Source: Theropithecus gelada
Lineage: Eukaryota > Chordata > Mammalia > Primates > Cercopithecidae
Assembly: GCF_003255815.1 (NCBI RefSeq)
Contig: NC_037670.1
Location: 26,996,672 to 27,060,671 of the forward strand
Reading direction: 5' to 3'
Length of the DNA stretch: 64,000 nucleotides
Shown: piece after piece, positions 20,663-32,629 of the stretch
Layout: each line of letters begins with the position of its first letter
How positions within the stretch are numbered: the stretch's first letter is position 1
The notes under the pieces: model-generated
Told to the model about the DNA's origin: nothing
What the model saw: the letters and a program-made list of their open reading frames with translations, nothing else
Database searches by the model: none
Made by a program: the position numbers and the translations under genes

Positions 20663-21677
20663 GGACAGGAACAGCTCCAGCCTCCAGCTCCCAGCGTGAG
20701 CGACACAGAAGACGGGTGATTTCTGCATTTTCAACTGAGGTACCGGGTTAATCTTACTGGGGCATGTCAGACAGTCGATGCTGGTCTGCGGGTGCAGCCC
20801 GACCAGCAAGAGCTGAAGCAGGGCAAGGCATCGCCTCACCTGGGAAGCGCAAGGGGGAAGGGAATTCCTTTTCCTAGCCAAGGGAAATTGAGACACACAA
20901 CACCTGGAAAATCAGGTAACTCCCACCCTAATACTGCCCTTTACCAAGGGTCCTAGCAAATGGCACACGAGATTATATCCCACACCTGGCCCGGAGGGTC
21001 CCACTCCCACGGAGCCTCTCTCATTGCTAGCACAGCAGTCCGAAATGTAACTGCAAGGCAGCAGCGAGGCGGAGGGAGGGACGCCTGCCATTGCTGAGGC
21101 TTAAGTAGGTAAACAAAGCCGCAGGGGAGCTCCAATTGGGTGGAGCCCACCGCAGCTCAAGGAGGCCTGCCTGCCTGCCTCTGTGGACTCCACCTCTGGG
21201 GACAGGACATAGCTAAACAAAAAGCAGCAGAAACCTCTGCAGATGTAAATGTCCCTGTCTGACAGCTTTGAAGAGGGCAGTGGTTCTCCCAGCACGGAGG
21301 TTGAGATCTGAGACCCGACAGACTGCCTGCTCAAGTGGGTCCCTGACCCCTGAGTAGCCTAACTGGGAGACATCCCCCACTAGGTGCAGACCGACACCTC
21401 ACACCTCATACAGCTGGGTACACCCCTGAGACGAAGCTTCCAGAGCAAGAATCAGACAGCAACACTCACTGTTCAGCAATATTCTATCTTCTGCAGCCTC
21501 CGCTGCTGATACCCAGGCAAACAGGGTCTAGAGTGGACCTCAAGCAAACTCCAACAGACCTGCAGCTGAGGGTCCTGACTGTTAGAAGGAAAACTAACAA
21601 ACAGAAAGGACATCCACACCAAAACCCCATCAGTACATCACCATAATCGAAGACCAAAGGCAGATAAAACCGCAAAG

Positions 21678-22686
21678 GTGGGGAAAAAGCAGTGCAGAAA
21701 AGCTGGAAATTCAAAAAATCAGAGCGTGTCTCTCCCTCCAAAGGAACGCAGCTCATCACCAGCAACGGAACAAAGCTGGGTGGAGAATGACTTTGACGAG
21801 TTGAGAGAAGAAGGCTTCAGTCGATCAAACTTCTCAGAGCTAAAGGAGGAACTACGTATCCAGAGCAAAGAAACTAAAAACCTTGAAAAAAGAATGGACA
21901 AATGGATAACTAGAATAATCAATGCAGAGCAGACCTTAAAAGAACTGATAGAGATGAAAACCATGACACGAGAACTACGTGACAAATGCACAAGCTTCAG
22001 CAACCGACTCGATCAACTGGAAGAAAGAGTATCAGTGATTGAAGATCAAATGAATGAAATGAAGCGAGAAGAGAAGTGTAGAGAAAAAAGCAGTAAAAAG
22101 AAATGAACAAAGCTTCCCAGAAATACGGGATTATGTGAAAAGACCAAATCTAAGTATGATTGGTGTGCCTGAAAGTGACAGGGAAAATGGAACCAAGTTG
22201 GAAAACACTCTGCAGGATATCATCCAGGAGAACTTCCCCACCCTAGTAAGGCAGGCCAACATTCAGGAAATACAGAGAACGCCACAAAGATACTCCTTGA
22301 GAAGAGCAACTCCAAGACACATAATTGTCCGATTCACCAAAGTTGAAATGAAGGAAAAAAATCTTAAGGGCAGCCAGAGAGAAAGGTCGGGTTACCCACA
22401 AAGGGAAGCCCATCAGACTAATAGCAGATCTCTTGGCAGAAACTCTACAAGCCAGAAGAGAGTAGGGGCCAATATTCAACATTCTTAACAGAATTTTCAA
22501 CCCAGAATTTCATATCCAGCCAAACTAAGTTTCATAAGTGAAGGAGAAATAAAATCCTTTACAGACAAGCAAATGCTTAGAGATTTTGTCACCACCAGGC
22601 CTGCCCTACGAGAGATCCTGAAGGAAGCACTAAACATAGAAAGGAACAACGGGTACCAGCCATTGCAAAACCATGTCAAAATGTAA
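21678..22686 (+). pseudogene. L1 ORF1 (RNA-binding chaperone), frameshifted
   Basis: Start MGKKQCRKAGN matches the L1 ORF1p N-terminus. The coiled-coil region (about 21800-22060) is open. A one-base insertion near 22091 ends the first frame at 22104-22106. The RRM and C-terminal part continue in another frame from 22135 (KRPNLSMIGVPESD...RATPRHIIVRFTK). A second one-base insertion near 22359 and a loss of about 4 bases near 22488 break it again. The natural stop is at 22684-22686, after a QNHVKM-like end. An in-frame loss of 6 bases lies near 22262. Non-functional. Confidence 0.92.
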
Positions 22687-22749
22687 AGTCCATTGATGCT
22701 GGGAAGAAACTGCATCAACTAAAGAGCAAAATAACCAGCTAATATCATA

Positions 22750-25700
22750 ATGGCAGGATCAAGTTCACACATAACAATATTAACCTTAAATGTAAATGGA
22801 CTAAATGGTCCAATTAAAAGACACAGACTGGCAAATTGGATAGAGTCAAGACCCATCAGTTTGCTGTACTCAGGAGACCCATCTCACATGCAGAGACACA
22901 CATAGGCTGAAAATAAAGGAATGGAGGAAGACCTACCAAGCAAATGGAAAACAAAAGCAGGGGTTGCAATCTTAGTCTCTGATAAAACAGACTTTAAACC
23001 ATCAAAGATCAAAAGAGACAAGGCCATTACATAATGATAAAGGGATCAATTCATCAGGAAGAGCTAACTGTCCTAAATATGTATGCACCCAATACAGGAG
23101 CACCAAGATTCATAAAGCAAGTCCTTAGAGACTTACAAAGAGACTTAGACTCCCATACAATAATAATGGGAGACTTCAACATCCCACTGCCAACATTAGA
23201 CAGATCAACGAGACAGAAAGTTAACAAGCATAGCCAGAAATTGAACTCAGCTCTGCACCAAGCGGACCTAATAGACATCTAAAGAACTCTCCACCCCAAA
23301 TCAACAGAATATACATTCTTCTCAGCACCACATCACACTTATTCCAAAATTGACCACATAGTTGGAAGTAAAGCACTCCTCAGCAAATATAAAAGAACAG
23401 AAATTATAACAAACTGTCTCTCAGACCACAGTGCAATCAAACTAGAACTCAGGACTAAGAAACTCAATCAAAACCACTCAACTACATGGAACTGAACAAC
23501 CTGCTCCTGAATGACTACTGGGTACATGACGAAATGAAGGCAGAAATAAAGATGTTCTTTGAAACCAATGAGAACAAAGATACAACATACCAGAATCTCT
23601 GGGACACATTTAAAGCAGTGTGTAGAGTGAAATTTATAGCACTAAATGCCCACAAGAGAAAGCAGGAAAGATCTAAAATTGACACCCTAACATCACAATT
23701 AAAAGAACTAGAGAAGCAAGAGCAAACACATTCAAAAGCTAGCAGAAGGCAAGAAATAACTGAGATCAGAGCAGAACTGAAGGAGATAGAGACACAAGAA
23801 ACCCCCCAAAAATCAATGAATCCAGGAGCTGGATTTTTGAAAAGATCAACAAAATTGATAGACTGTTAGCAAGACTAATAAGAAAAGAAGAATCAAGTAG
23901 ACACAATAAAAAATGATAAGGGGGATATCACCACCAACCCCACAGAAATACAAACTACCATCAGAGAATACTATAAACACCTCTACGCAAATAAACTAGA
24001 AAACCTAGAAGAAATGGATAATTTCCTGGACACTTACACTCTCCCAAGACTAAATCAGGAAGAAATTGAATCTCTGAATAGACCAATAGCAGGCTCTGAA
24101 ATTGAGGCAATAATTAATAGCCTACCAACCAAGAAAAGTCCAGGACCAGATGGATTCACAGCCGAATTCTACCAGAGGTACAAGGAGGAGCTGGTAGCAT
24201 TCCTTCTGAAACTATTCCAATCAATAGAAAAAGAGGGAATCCTCCCTAACTCATTTTATGAGGCCAACATCATCCTGATACCAAAGCCTGGCAGAGACAC
24301 AACAAAAAAAGAGAATTTTATGCCAATATCCCTGATGAACATCGTTGCAAAAATCCTCAGTAAAATACTGGCAAACCGACTCCAGCAGCACATCAAAAAG
24401 CTTATCCACCATGATCAAGTGGGCTTCATCCCTGGGATGCAAGGCTGGTTCAACATATGCAAATCAATAAACGTAATCTGGCATATAAGCAGAACCAAAG
24501 ACAAAAACCACATGATTGTCTCAATAGATGCAGAAAAGGCCTTTGACAAAATTCAACAGCCCTTCATGCTAAAAACTCTCAATAAATTCGGTACTGATGG
24601 AACGTATCTCAAAATAATAAGAGCTATTTATGACAAACCCACAGCCAATATTGTACTGAATGAGCAAAAACTGGAAGCATTCCCTTTGAAAACTGGCACA
24701 AGACAAGGATGCCCTCTCTCACCACTCCTATTCAACATAGTGTTGAAAGTTCTGGCTAGGGCAATCAGGCAAGAGAAAGAAATCAAGGGTATTCAGTTAG
24801 GAAAAGAAGAAGTCAAATTATCCCTGTTTGCAGATGACATAATTGTATATTTAGAAAACCCCATGGTCTCAGCCTAAAATCTCCTTAAGCTGATAAGCAA
24901 CTTCAGCAAAGTCTCAGGATACAAAATTAATGTGCAAAAATCACAAGCATTCTTATACACCAGTAACAGACAAACAGAGAGCCAAATCATGAATGAACTC
25001 CCATTCACAATAGCTTCAAAGAGAATAAAATACCTAGGAATCCAACTTACAAGGTATGTAAAGGACCTCTTCAAGGAGAACTACAAACCACTGCTCAGTG
25101 AAATAAAAGAGGACACAAACAAATGGAAGAACATACCATGCTCATGGATAGGAACAATCAATATCGTGAAAATAGCCATACTACCCAAGGTAATTTATAG
25201 ATTCAATGCCATCCCCATTATGCTACCAATGAATTTCTTCACAGAATTGGAAAAAACGGCTTTAAAGTTCATATGGAACCAAAAAAGAGCCCACATTGCC
25301 AAGACAATCCTAAGCCAAAGGAACAAAGCTGGAGGCATCATGCTACCTGACTTCAAACTATACTGCAAGGCTACAGTAACCAAAACAGCATGGTACAGGT
25401 ACCAAAACAGAGATATAGACCAAAGGAACAGAACAGAGCCCTCAGAAATAATACCACACATCTATAGCCATCTGATCTTTGACAAACCTGAGAGAAACAA
25501 GAAATGGGGAAAGGATTCCCTATTTAATAAATGGTGCTGGGAAAATTGGCTAGCCATAAGTAGAAAGCTGAAACTGGATCCTTTCCTTACTCCTTATATG
25601 AAAATTAATTCAAGATGGATTAGAGACTTAAATGTTAGACCTAATACCATAAAAACCCTAGAAGAAAACCTAGGTAATATCATTCAGGACATAGGCATGG

Positions 25701-26555
25701 GCAAGGACTTCATGTCTTAAAACACCAAAAGCAATGGCAGCAAAAGCCAAAATTGACAAATGGGATCTAATTAAACTAAAGAGCTTCTGCACAGCAAAAG
25801 AAACTACCATCAGAGTGAACAGCAACCTACAGAATGGGAGAAAATTTTTGCAATCTACTCATCTGACAAAGGGCTAATATCCAGAACCTACAAAGAACTC
25901 AATCAAATTTACAAGAAAAAAACAACCCCATCAAAAAGTGGGCAAAGAATATGAACAGACACTTCTCAGAAGAAGACTTTCATACAGCCAACAGACACAT
26001 GAAAAAATGCTCATTGTCACTCGCCATCAGAGAAATGCAAATCAAAACCACAATGAGATACCATCTCGCACCAGTTAGAATGGCAATCATTAAAAAAATC
26101 AGGAAACAACAGGTGCTGGAGAGGATGTGGAGAAATAGGAACATTTTTACACTGTTGGTGGGACTGTAAAGTAGTTCAACCATTGTGGAAAACAGTGTAG
26201 CGATTCCTCAAGGATCTAGAACTAGAAATACCATTTGACCCAGCCATCCCATTACTGGGTATATACCCAAAGGATTATAAATCATACTGCTATAAAGACA
26301 CATGCACACGTTATGTTTATTGCGGCACTATTCACAATAGCAAAGACTTGGAATCAACCCAAAGGTCCATCAGTGACAGACTGGATTAAGAAAATGTGGC
26401 ACATACACACCATGGAATACTATGCAGCTATAAAAAAGGATGAGTTCTTGTCCTTTGTAGGGACATGGATGCAGCTGGAAACCATCATTCTCAGCAAACT
26501 ATCACAAGAACAGAAAACCAAACACCGCATATTCTCACTCATAGGTGGGAATTGA
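22750..26555 (+). pseudogene. L1 ORF2 (endonuclease/reverse transcriptase), broken
   Basis: ORF2p has an AP-type endonuclease, a reverse transcriptase and a Cys-rich C-terminus. It starts at 22750 (MAGSSSHITIL). A deletion of about 2 bases near 22844 shifts the frame. The endonuclease GDFN block survives at 23169-23180, but a tyrosine codon has become a stop at 23280-23282. The RT FADD active-site motif is intact at 24827-24838, followed by a glutamine-to-stop change at 24875-24877. A further open block runs 24932-25720. The C-terminal segment returns at 26235-26555 and ends SLIGGN. Total length is about 22 bases short of the L1PA norm. Confidence 0.93.
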
Positions 26556-26767
26556 ACAATGAGATCACTTGGACACAGGAAGGGGAACATCACACACAGG
26601 GGCCTATTGTGGGGAGGGGAGAGGGATAGCGTTAGGAGATATACCTAATGTAAATGACGAGTTAATGGGTGCAGCACCCCAACATGGCACATGCATACAT
26701 ATGTAACAAACCTGCATGTTGTGCACATGTACCCTAGAACCTAAAGTATAATAATAAAAAGAAAAAT

Positions 26768-27179
26768 TGCTAAGCACAGTGCCTGGCCATAAATATGCCC
26801 TGCTATTTTGACCTGTTATTTTGGTTTGATTTCTCTATGCAGCTGAGTAGAACATATGTGACACATAAAATTGTCACCAGAAAGAAGCACAAGTTAATTG
26901 TTTACCTGCTAAAAAGAAACAAAAATGAGTACAATACGCTGCAGAAATCTAGGAAAATTTGTTTCCTAGTTCAGGCATTGGTACATTCTTACATTTGCAT
27001 GTGCTACATCATAAGCAAGCAAATCAAAAGGATTTTTCAGAAAAATAAAAGTACTTTATAAATACAAAAAAACCCACTTTGCTTACTGGTTCGTTTTAAT
27101 TTTTAAATCAAAGGTTATTTAGGAATGTGTATTAATTTCTATGTAATGGTTCTATCCTTTATTATTTATCTGAAATAAT
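26768..27179. other. Unrecognised AT-rich sequence right of L1
   Basis: No family recognised. An anonymous 88-codon frame (26795-27061) lies here and shows no known motif. Starts with AGCACAGTGCCTGGCCAT, which recalls L2/MIR ends, but the match is too short to call. Confidence 0.4.
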
Positions 27180-27540
27180 TTTTGCTTCATATATTTGATA
27201 TGCTATTCAGGAAAGATTTATTATTATGTATACATTTTAAATTCTATCTGTATTGATATAAATTTTCAGTCCCTATACTGTTCAGTATTCTGCCTGAAAT
27301 TCAACTTTGTCAGAAATAAATATTGCTATACTTTCCTGTTTTTAAATCCACTTAACAATTTGTCTAACAAATCTTTGTTCATTAAAAATAAAGTTTTCCT
27401 GATCATTTTATTTTCAAAATATCTCGAGAGCAAAATATGTTTGATTTAAAAAATTCAATCTGATCATCTTTTAATGTTTTTTGTCAGAAAGTTTCTACTT
27501 TTTAAAAATGTTTTCTTCCTCTTTGTAATGTTTTAGTTTT
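27180..27540 (-). mobile_element. Old L1M-like remnant, right part
   Basis: Blocks such as TCAGAAATAAATATTGCTAT and TTTTTAAATCCACTTAACAA resemble reversed L1M ORF2 sequence. Position and orientation fit a continuation of 19720-20590 across the inserted L1PA. Very diverged. Confidence 0.42.
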
Positions 27541-27764
27541 TAAAAAATGTGTACTTACTTATTTTTAACCTTTACACTCTCCTGAGATTGAGTCAGTGTG
27601 CCTTAGTTTTAACTTTACTAGTGACTCTTTAAATTTATAAAAACATTTAAAATATGTATTTCTATAATAGTCAAAATGAAGAATGAGATAATTTTAAAAA
27701 GTTTTCTATATCAAGCAAGCAGCTTAATGTGTTTTAACTCTGCTTTCCTATTTCTAAGTTTTTT

Positions 27765-27845
27765 TTTTACATAATTTTTATTTTCAATTTTTGTGGATAT
27801 ATAGGTGTATATATTTATGGAGTACATGAAGCTGTTTTGATGTAG
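27765..27845 (-). mobile_element. L1MA-like 3' end scrap
   Basis: TGTGGATATATAGGTGTATA, TATTTATGGAGTACATGAAG and GTTTTGATGTAGTCATACAA are the reversed terminal block of L1MA-class elements. Short; flanked by AT-rich DNA on both sides (27540-27765, 27845-28075) in which I recognise nothing. Confidence 0.5.
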
Positions 27846-28093
27846 TCATACAATTATAAGATTTTAAAAATATAAGCTAGGCTTCAGGATTCAGATTATT
27901 GCTATTAAATTTTTTTTAATACATTGTTTTGGGAGGTATTTTACATTTATATTTATATGGTCAGCATTTTTATAACATTTATTTAGACTTTGTTTAACAA
28001 ATGTTAATGTTCGTCACCAGTCCTTTTGTATCACAAAGGCCTATTGTTTTTGAGTCATCTTTTGAACATTTGGTGTATCTCTCTCTCTCTCTC

Positions 28094-28384
28094 TTTTTTT
28101 TTTTTAAGATGGAGTCTCATTCTGTCGCCCAGACTGGAGTGCAGTGGCACAATCTCAGCTCACTGCAACCTCTGTCTCCTGGGTTCAAGCGATTCTCTCA
28201 CCTCAGCCTTCTGAGTAGCTGGGATTATAGGCACGTGCCACCATGCCCGGCTAATTTTTGTAGTTTTAGTAGAGATGGGGTTTCACCGTGTTGGTCAGGC
28301 TGGTCTTGGACTCCTGACCTCTTGATCCAACCACTTCAGCCTCCCAAAGTACTGAGATTACAGGTGTGAGCCACCACACTCGGC
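28094..28384 (-). mobile_element. AluS-like SINE
   Basis: T-run, full reversed Alu, end CACCACACTCGGC. The TSD TATCTCT lies at 28076-28082 and 28385-28391. The CT-dinucleotide run 28078-28094 sits between target and tail and may have expanded after insertion. Confidence 0.92.
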
Positions 28385-28391
28385 TATCTCT

Positions 28392-28678
28392 TAATAATCT
28401 TTTCTTAAGTTTAAATTTAGCCAAAATTGTAGTTGCATTTTCCCTTAGTTTTTAGTGTTATAGAAGGAACAACTGAAGGTGTTTCCTTTTTGTTCTGTTG
28501 TAGATGGCTTCTTTTTTCCTCTGGTTGAATACTTACATGCCTTTTGAATCCATTCATATGACTTAAGAGTTGTTAGAACACATTTCACTGGGGGCTTCTC
28601 TCATCAGTTTAGGTTGGAACATGGTGAATAAACCTTTTCCTCCACATATTGGATTATTTTTGAACTCTTTAAAGTTTT
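28392..28678. other. Unrecognised sequence
   Basis: No repeat or exon recognised between two minus-strand Alus. Confidence 0.4.
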
Positions 28679-28693
28679 CATGAATGATTTAAT

Positions 28694-28962
28694 TTAATTT
28701 TTTTATTTTGTGAGACGGAGTCTCGACCTGGGCTCAGGGAAACCTCTGCCTCCCGGGTTCAAGAGATTCTCCTGCCTCAGCCTCCCGAGTAGCTGGGATT
28801 ACAGGTGTGCACCACATGCCTGGCTAATTTTTGTATTTTTAGTAGAGATGGGCTTTCACCATGTTGGCCAGGCCTGTCTTGAACTCCTGACCTCAGGTGA
28901 TCTGCCTGCCTTGGCCTCCCAAAGTGCTGGGATTACAGGTGTGAGCCATGGTGCCTGACCTT
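28694..28962 (-). mobile_element. AluS-like SINE with internal deletion
   Basis: Reversed Alu in which about 40 bases of the right monomer (normally CTCTGTCGCCCAGGCTGGAG onwards) are replaced by ACCTGGGCTCAGGGAAACC. The left monomer is complete. The TSD ATGAATGATTTAA / ATGAATGATTTTAA lies at 28680-28692 and 28963-28976. Confidence 0.9.
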
Positions 28963-28976
28963 ATGAATGATTTTAA

Positions 28977-31603
28977 GTCAAAGCTCTCTTTTCAGCCTCT
29001 CTTGTTTCCTCCTCAAGAATTCACGATATTTAAGTCATTCTAGGTATCTGTTATTTTCTTGGTCTTCATTTTTACCTCCATATCTCCTCCCATGCATCCT
29101 GAACACCTAACTTTTCTACGGATTCCGGGTTTGTCTTCTATATACTCAAATCCATTTTCTTTTTCCTTAACCAGCCATAAAGCAGAGATATACTTTAAGA
29201 TGACAAATGTTTTCTTGCCATTCTTCCTGGTGTCACCAGCAACCCTGTAAATTTCAACCACTTAATTTACATCTGAGCCCTGCAACCGTTTAAAATTCAA
29301 CCACTTAATTTACATCTGACGCCTGATTCTCCCTTTGCCATTTGCTTTCCTGACCCTGAACTGACGGCACGTGTGACAAGGCCTGCCCCTGCCCCTGCAT
29401 CACCTCTCCACCTCCTGAGGCTCTGGGCTCACTCAAGAGCTTGGAGCCACCCACCAACCCTGCAACACCCTCCTTGGTCACCGCTCTCTCGCAGTCACTA
29501 TGTCATTTAAGTTAGTTTCCTTCTTGAGATAAAAGTAGAAAGTCAGGCTCCGAAGAGACTCTCACTACCGACAAACCCACACCCACACCCTATGGGGATG
29601 GCTGAGCTGTTTTTCTGTGCATACAGACCTGGGATTCTGAGCATGGTGACAGATGAGAATCAGAGCTCCAGAGGGGCCGCTGCTGGGTTTATCTTTGTAA
29701 TTAGCAGCATCTCCTTCCACATTCTGGTAAAAGTTTGCCTGCCAGTCATAGTTTCACTGTTCTTGTAGGGTTCCCCCTTTATGTATGTCTTCTTTTCTGT
29801 ATCTTTTTTTTTCTTCCCCTTAGTGGAAACTAGGGAGAAGACCACATTGTAAAATGAGACCAATAGGCACGGGATTTTAATTTCAAAATGAGTTCTTCTT
29901 CCCTAGCCATTATTCTTTGGTGATGGATCTCAGTTTTTCTGAATTATCTTTAAAATGTCTATAATGCCACATGCGTATAATAACGAAGGAGAGACGACAT
30001 TCCTAGATCAAATCAGCCTGAAGGGTTTGTTTTCTCCTTAAGTCATGCTGTGGGAGAAAAATATGATGTGGGTGGTGACGCTTTGTAGTGGAAATAAGCC
30101 TGGTTTGAATTCGGAAATCTAGACTTGACCTCTACTGCCCCATGTGAATGTGGGTTTCTGGTTCCTGACCTATAAACGGAAGAGGCAGGGCCGAAAGCGC
30201 TCACAATCTCATTGACTCTGGCATGCTACATATTTTATAATCATCATATTCAACATTGCATGCCATTTCGTGTTTCTGTTGCTCAGCAAAGCTTGGGGCA
30301 GGAAGATGGTGTTGTTCTGTGGCGGGAATGTGGAATGGTGTGTTAGAGTTGGCAGGAAGTGACTTCACTTTTTGGTGCCGGATGTTTCAGTGTGTCTTTA
30401 TTCCTTGGATAATCCATGGGGTGAACCAGGGAGGAGCTGCATGCCAAAGAAGGTTTTTCTTCAAGGAAATTAAGGCCAAACAGCGGATTTGGTTGCTACT
30501 ATCTGACACTAATGGTCCCTGATAAGGGTTAATCAGATCACTTGAAAGGCAGGGTTAGCACTAAAGTACCAGGCTCCCTTCACGCGGTTCCGAGGTGAAT
30601 GTTTGGAATGAATTATTTTCTCTGTAAATTTTTAATCTGCTCAAAAATTCTCAAGGAACAATTTAGTCCTTCCTTTCCTCTGTTCTTACTTAGTTTCTTT
30701 TGATCTTGACCTTAAGTGGACATGTGAATATATATACATAGGAAACAATTACTTGTTAGCCATGCATGGGGTTTTTGCCCACATCACAAGACTTTCAAAA
30801 TCTTTTTTTTGATGACTTTGAGAATCGAAAATGCCATTTATTTGAATAGGCTTTTCATAGTCATACATGTGTGTTTTTTGGAATTTATCCATTGAATTTG
30901 AAATATCAAGTTCCAATGTTCTTATCACAGATTCCTTTAAAATACGTTTATCTGGTCTTACAGATTTGATTCTGCAGATAATAGAGGGACTATTTCTGAA
31001 CCCTCCAGGGAAGATGAACTCTTGTATTTTAGTGTTATTTCATGGAGATTCTTTCTTTGGATTTTAAGTCAGTGGGACCTCACATCTGTCCATAGACTGG
31101 TATGGAGCCTTTTTTTTTTTTTTTTTTTTTTTACAGGCACTTAAGCCCTTCCTTCACACCTCACTGCATTTCGTCCTTCTGGACTCAAGTTACAAGGGCC
31201 TAGATTTTAGAATCTTTTCTCTCCCCGGATATTTTATCAGCTTCATATCTGGGCCAGTATTGTTTCTTGGCAGCTAAAGGAAGATGCAAAACCTGGGTTC
31301 TCTGAAGCAGACATAGACATGGAGTTTGGTGTGCAGCATATCAGTAGGAAACAATGTCTAATGAAGAAAATAGGGCAGGAGAGTAGGCAGAGGAGGGAGA
31401 TGCCCACCCATAATATAGGCCTGACAACACCTCTGCCAACCTAGAAGTGGGGAGCTGTACAGCGAGCATGACCCTTTAGCACTGAAATTCTGCAGTAGCT
31501 GATCTTCCTGTTCAGTCATTTGTAGACTGCACCAGAAGACCATGACATTGGGCGAGGTCTTTCTGTAGCTCAGGCAACACTAAAGGAGTTGACAGCTTGG
31601 GCA
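28977..31603. other. Mostly unrecognised 2.6 kb
   Basis: No interspersed repeat assigned. It contains a 43-bp-period tandem duplication (29239-29319), a C-rich patch (29340-29480) and a T-run (31111-31132) that could be the tail of an unrecognised retroposon. Short frames only. Confidence 0.42.
29239..29319 (+). repeat. Tandem duplication, 43-bp period
   Basis: Two units beginning GCAACC and sharing an exact 24-mer, TTCAACCACTTAATTTACAT plus CTGA (29253-29276 and 29296-29319). The left portions of the units differ by a few bases, so it is older than the duplications at 11882 and 19279. Confidence 0.9.
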
Positions 31604-31616
31604 GCAAGCTCTTCTT

Positions 31617-32348
31617 CTTTTTGTTTTTTAAACTTTTATTTTAGGTGCAGGGTCCATGTGAAGGTTACATAGGTAAACTCATGTCATCGGGGTTTATTGT
31701 ACAGATTATTTTGTCACCGAGGTATTAAACCTAGTACCCAGTAGTTATCTTTTCTGCTTCTCTCCCTCCTCCCACCCTCCACCTTCAAGTAGACCCCAGT
31801 GTCTGTTCCCTTCTTTGTGTCCATGTGTTCTCTTCATTTAGCTCCCACTTATAAGTGAGACCATGATGTATTTGGTTTTCTGTTCCTGTTTAGTTTGCTA
31901 AGGATAATGGCCTCCAGCTCCATCTATGTTCCTACAAAAGACATGATTTGGTTCTTTTTTATGGCTGCATAGTATTCCATGGTGTATATGTACCATGTGT
32001 TCTTTATGTAGTCTGTCATTGATGGGCATTTAGGTTGATTCCATGTCTTTCCTGTTGTGAGTGGTGCCACAGTGAACATTCACATGCATGTGTGTTTATG
32101 GTAGAATGATTTATATTCCTTTGGTTATATTCCCAGTAATAGGATTGCTGAGTCAAATGGTAGTTTTGGTTTTAGCTCTTCAAGGAATCGCCATACTGCT
32201 TTCCATAGTGGTTGAACTAATTTATACTCCCACAAACAGTGTATATGTGTTCTTTTTTCTCCACAACCTCCCTGCATCTGTTATTTTTCACTTTTTAATG
32301 ATAGTCATCCTGACTGATGTGTGATGGTATCTCATTGTGGTTTTGATT
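31617..32348 (-). mobile_element. 5'-truncated L1 (ORF2 end plus 3'UTR)
   Basis: Reversed L1 of late L1PA/L1PB type: AAACTTTTATTTTAGGTGCAG at the 3' end, then blocks TATGGCTGCATAGTATTCC and CTTTCCATAGTGGTTGAAC, ending at GTGGTTTTGATT. The TSD GCAAGCTCTTCTT / GCAAGCCCTTCTT lies at 31604-31616 and 32349-32361. Translated fragments are C-terminal ORF2 with many stops. Confidence 0.9.
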
Positions 32349-32361
32349 GCAAGCCCTTCTT

Positions 32362-32629
32362 TGAAGGGGGATCTGGATAGGCAGCACATCTCCATGTCCT
32401 CTGTATCCTCTGGATTTCATATCCTTTTGTGGAACTAAATTACATAGTACTTCTAAAGTCCTATAGTATGGAGTATGCCACTGAAATTGCATAGAATAGG
32501 CTTTTGAATGTTATGGATCCCTTATGTTACATATTCATGTGGAGCATGCTTTTGAACAACTCTGACTACTTGATTCCTCTAATGTCATTGCTGTATTCAG
32601 GATACCTTGGTGACTTACCCTAAATGAGT
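32362..32629. other. Unrecognised sequence
   Basis: No repeat family or exon recognised between the L1 tail and the MIR. Confidence 0.4.

Larger units (their letters stand above)
20643..26767 (+). mobile_element. Structurally full-length L1PA element (inactive)
   Basis: LINE-1 retrotransposon with every part in order: 5'UTR of about 1.03 kb (20643-21677) opening GGGGGGTCCCCAAGATGG, ORF1 (21678-22686), a 63-bp spacer, ORF2 (22750-26555), a 3'UTR (26556-about 26740) and an A-rich tail with AATAAAAAG. Nucleotide similarity to L1PA is obvious throughout. ORF1 has at least three frame-breaking indels, and ORF2 has several, plus nonsense codons, so it cannot be autonomous. I could not find a clean TSD: AAAAATACTTT at the left and AAAAATTGCT at the right are only suggestive. 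Confidence 0.95.

Noticed and set aside
24014..25720. Long open frames of 287 and 262 codons as candidate genes
   Set aside because: They are L1 ORF2 reverse transcriptase fragments of the element at 20643-26767, with stops and frameshifts between them.
20643..26767. Clean TSD for the full-length L1
   Set aside because: The A/T-rich flanks allow several weak matches and none extends beyond about six bases without mismatch.
31111..31132. T-run as the tail of a processed pseudogene on the minus strand
   Set aside because: Sequence to the right shows no familiar mRNA, no open frame and no TSD I can see.
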